Source: Hyphomicrobiales bacterium (GTDB lineage Bacteria; Pseudomonadota; Alphaproteobacteria; Rhizobiales; Rhizobiaceae). Taken from it: a DNA stretch of 64,000 nucleotides. Positions 62,357 to 64,000 of this stretch are shown here, piece after piece. The DNA is taken from the NCBI GenBank assembly GCA_900471515.1, contig UCFC01000018.1, positions 46,902 to 110,901 on the forward strand, read 5' to 3'. The notes beneath the pieces were generated by a model. It ran no database searches. It was not told the origin of the DNA and was given only the letters and a program-made list of their open reading frames with translations. The position numbers and the translations under genes are program-made. Each line of letters begins with the position of its first letter. Positions within the stretch are counted from its first letter, which is position 1.

Positions 62357-63781
62357 TCAGGCTGCCGGCGGTTCCGGCCAGTCCCTGATGCCGCCCGTCC
62401 ATTCCTCGAACGCTTTCGAAAGCTTCAGCACGCGCATGTCGTCGAAGCGCGGACCGACGATCTGCAGGCCGATCGGCATGCCCTTGGCGAATCCGCAATT
62501 GATCGACGAGGCCGGCTGCTCCGACATGTTCCATGGCACCGTGAAGGCGATATGTTCGAAGGGCAGCGCGGGATCGTTGGTCGGCGAGGCCCACTCGGCC
62601 GGATAGGACACGATCGGGTTGGTCGGCGACAGGACCGCATCCACTTCGGTGAACAGCCGCCCGCAGGCCTTGCGCATCTCGATCGTCTGGTTGAAGCCCC
62701 TGACGGCATCGACCCCGCTGACATCGGCGCCGCCCTTTGCCCATTCGTAGATATAGGGAAGGATGCTCGCGCGGCGCTCCTCGTCGAGCCCGGCAATGTC
62801 GCCCCAGAAGCGGGCGCGCCAGAAATTGTCGAGCCCGTCCAGCATGGCGCGCGTCAGCACCGGTCTGGCCGGGACGATCGTCGCTCCCGCCTTCTCGAAA
62901 AGCAGCGCGGCCTGCTCCACGGCGATCCTCACCTCCTCATCGACCGCAAGGCCGCAGCCGGCGTCGAGCATCAGCCCGATCCGCATTCCGCTGAGATCGA
63001 TGCCGAGATCCATCCAGTCGAAATCGTTGGGCGGCAGGCTGGTGCCGTCCCGCCAGTCGGGGCGCGACAGGGTCGCCATCGCATAGGCGGCATCCTCGAC
63101 GCTGCGGGTCATCGGTCCCGCGCACCGGCCGACATAATAGGGATCGACGGGAATGCGCCCCTGGCTCGGTTTGAAACCGAAGATCCCCGTCCAGCCCGCC
63201 GGCAGGCGCACCGAACCGCCGATATCGGTGCCGATATGCAACGGCCCGTAGCCGGCGGCGGCGGCGGCAGCGGCCCCGGCGCTCGAGCCGCCGGGGTTCC
63301 GGGTGACGTCCCAGGGATTGCGGCTGAGGTGATGGAAGCTCGAAAGGCCCGACGAGAGCATGCCGTAATCGGGGCAGGTCGTCTTGGCGAAGATGATCGC
63401 GCCGTCCTCGCGCAGCCGCGCCGCCGCCGGCGCATCCGCCTCCGCCGGTTTCAGCTCCACCGCCTTCGTGCCGAGCGGCACCGGCTGGCCCTTGGTGGCG
63501 ATCAGTTCCTTCAGCGTGACGGGTATGCCGTCCAGCGGACCGAGCGTTTTGCCCTTCGCCCAGCGCTCGGTCGCAGCCTTCGCCTGCGCGCGTGCGGCCT
63601 CGGGGTCGTAGAGGTAAAGGGCCGAGATCGCCGGTTCCCAGCTGTCGATGCGCCTTTCCAGGGCAAGCCAGTAGTCGAGCGGCGAGAGGCTCTTGTCGGC
63701 GAAACGTCGCCTGAGTTCGCGGATGGTGAAATCGGTATCTGGCATGGTCTGGTCTTTCGGGCGTTCGTCTTGGGAGGACAT
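62357..63781 (-). CDS. Amidase-signature family hydrolase
   Basis: 474 residues. The Ser-cisSer-Lys triad is visible: VTLKELIATKGQPV near residue 88 (Lys), GGSSAGAAAAAAAGYG near 160 (cis-Ser) and GTDIGGSVRLPAG near 182 (nucleophilic Ser). The start overlaps the stop of the DppC-like permease as ATGA, suggesting the amidase is cotranscribed with a peptide or amide importer that continues beyond the window. Confidence 0.92.
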   Translation of the reverse strand: MSSQDERPKDQTMPDTDFTIRELRRRFADKSLSPLDYWLALERRIDSWEPAISALYLYDPEAARAQAKAATERWAKGKTLGPLDGIPVTLKELIATKGQPVPLGTKAVELKPAEADAPAAARLREDGAIIFAKTTCPDYGMLSSGLSSFHHLSRNPWDVTRNPGGSSAGAAAAAAAGYGPLHIGTDIGGSVRLPAGWTGIFGFKPSQGRIPVDPYYVGRCAGPMTRSVEDAAYAMATLSRPDWRDGTSLPPNDFDWMDLGIDLSGMRIGLMLDAGCGLAVDEEVRIAVEQAALLFEKAGATIVPARPVLTRAMLDGLDNFWRARFWGDIAGLDEERRASILPYIYEWAKGGADVSGVDAVRGFNQTIEMRKACGRLFTEVDAVLSPTNPIVSYPAEWASPTNDPALPFEHIAFTVPWNMSEQPASSINCGFAKGMPIGLQIVGPRFDDMRVLKLSKAFEEWTGGIRDWPEPPAA

Positions 63782-64000
63782 CACCGGCTCGCCTCGCGCG
63801 GGTCGAGAAGGTCGCGCAAGCCGTCGCCCAGCATGTTGAAGCCGAAGACGGTCAGCGCGATGGCAAGGCCGGGCAGGATTGCCAGCCACGGGGCGAGCGA
63901 AAGGAAAGTCTGGGCGTCGGCCAGCATGCGTCCCCAGGTCGGCGCCGGCGGCGCCATGCCGAGGCCGAGAAAGGACAGGCCGGCCTCGGTGAGGATCGCA
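63781..64000 (-). CDS. DppC-type ABC transporter permease (C-terminal part only)
   Basis: The last 72 residues of a permease continue past the window edge. AILTEAGLSFLGLGMAPPAP, then TWGRMLADAQTF and the final GFNMLGDGLRDLLDPREASR are typical of the C-terminus of DppC/OppC permeases. Its stop overlaps the amidase start. The upstream genes of this importer lie outside the window. Confidence 0.9.
   Translation of the reverse strand, partial: AILTEAGLSFLGLGMAPPAPTWGRMLADAQTFLSLAPWLAILPGLAIALTVFGFNMLGDGLRDLLDPREASR

Overview
The window looks like a stretch of the main chromosome of an alphaproteobacterium, most likely Rhizobiaceae (Rhizobium/Agrobacterium/Ensifer type). The reasons are a GC-rich sequence with rhizobial-style codon use, a complete C-P lyase island with the DUF1045 protein typical of rhizobia, a YejABEF importer, a compact cpa/tad locus, and intergenic repeats resembling those scattered through Rhizobium genomes. 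No rRNA, CRISPR array, phage gene, transposase or replication origin was seen. The gene content reads as a stable metabolic core.

Layout. (1) 1-2603: an intergenic repeat fragment, then an FtsK-type translocase lacking membrane segments. (2) 2622-15339, all on the minus strand: a phosphonate island in transcription order phnG-H-I-J-K-L, a hexapeptide acetyltransferase, phnC-D and two phnE permeases, a DUF1045 2H-phosphoesterase-like protein, phnM, phnN and a GrpB-family protein. The GntR regulator phnF (15475) is divergent, with an 18-bp palindrome in the shared promoter. (3) 16289-24107: a tiny SANT-like protein; minus-strand housekeeping genes gpmA, dapB, an MsbA-like exporter, glk, mgsA, mepA and an isochorismatase-family hydrolase; and a divergent TetR regulator. 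(4) 24228-31131: yejABEF peptide importer and a GhrA-like dehydrogenase. (5) 31227-34552: small membrane or orphan proteins, pncB (NAD salvage) and tRNA-Ser(GGA). (6) 34870-46453: a nucleoside uptake and salvage block. The plus arm holds a BMP-family binding protein, an ATPase, two permeases, cdd, purine nucleoside phosphorylase, deoC and deoA. The minus arm holds deoB, add and upp, with an aspartic-protease-like gene between the arms. (7) 46596-59403: a tad/Flp pilus locus. Two TadE/G-like pseudopilins and a stand-alone secretin N-domain protein lie on the minus strand; two tandemly duplicated Flp pilins and cpaA-B-C-D-E-F-tadB-tadC lie on the plus strand; a LysE exporter and a TadD-like TPR lipoprotein follow. 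(8) 59544-64000: M17 aminopeptidase, MarR regulator, NlpC/P60 hydrolase, an amidase, and the C-terminus of a DppC-type permease cut by the window edge.

How the parts work together. The phn island imports phosphonates (PhnCDE), cleaves the C-P bond (PhnGHIJKL and PhnM) and feeds ribose phosphates through PhnN into PRPP. No PhnP is present, and the 2H-phosphoesterase-like protein is the natural candidate for that missing step. The nucleoside block imports nucleosides and converts them to bases, deoxyribose-5-phosphate and UMP. The tad genes form a nearly complete Flp pilus machine.

A recurring regulatory theme is a strong hairpin just after the substrate-binding-protein gene of three separate importers (phnD, yejA and the BMP gene), presumably giving more binding protein than membrane components. 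No clearly new multi-gene system was found. The most novel leads are the PhnP replacement, several precise palindromes in divergent promoters, the stand-alone secretin N-domain and a few small orphan genes.
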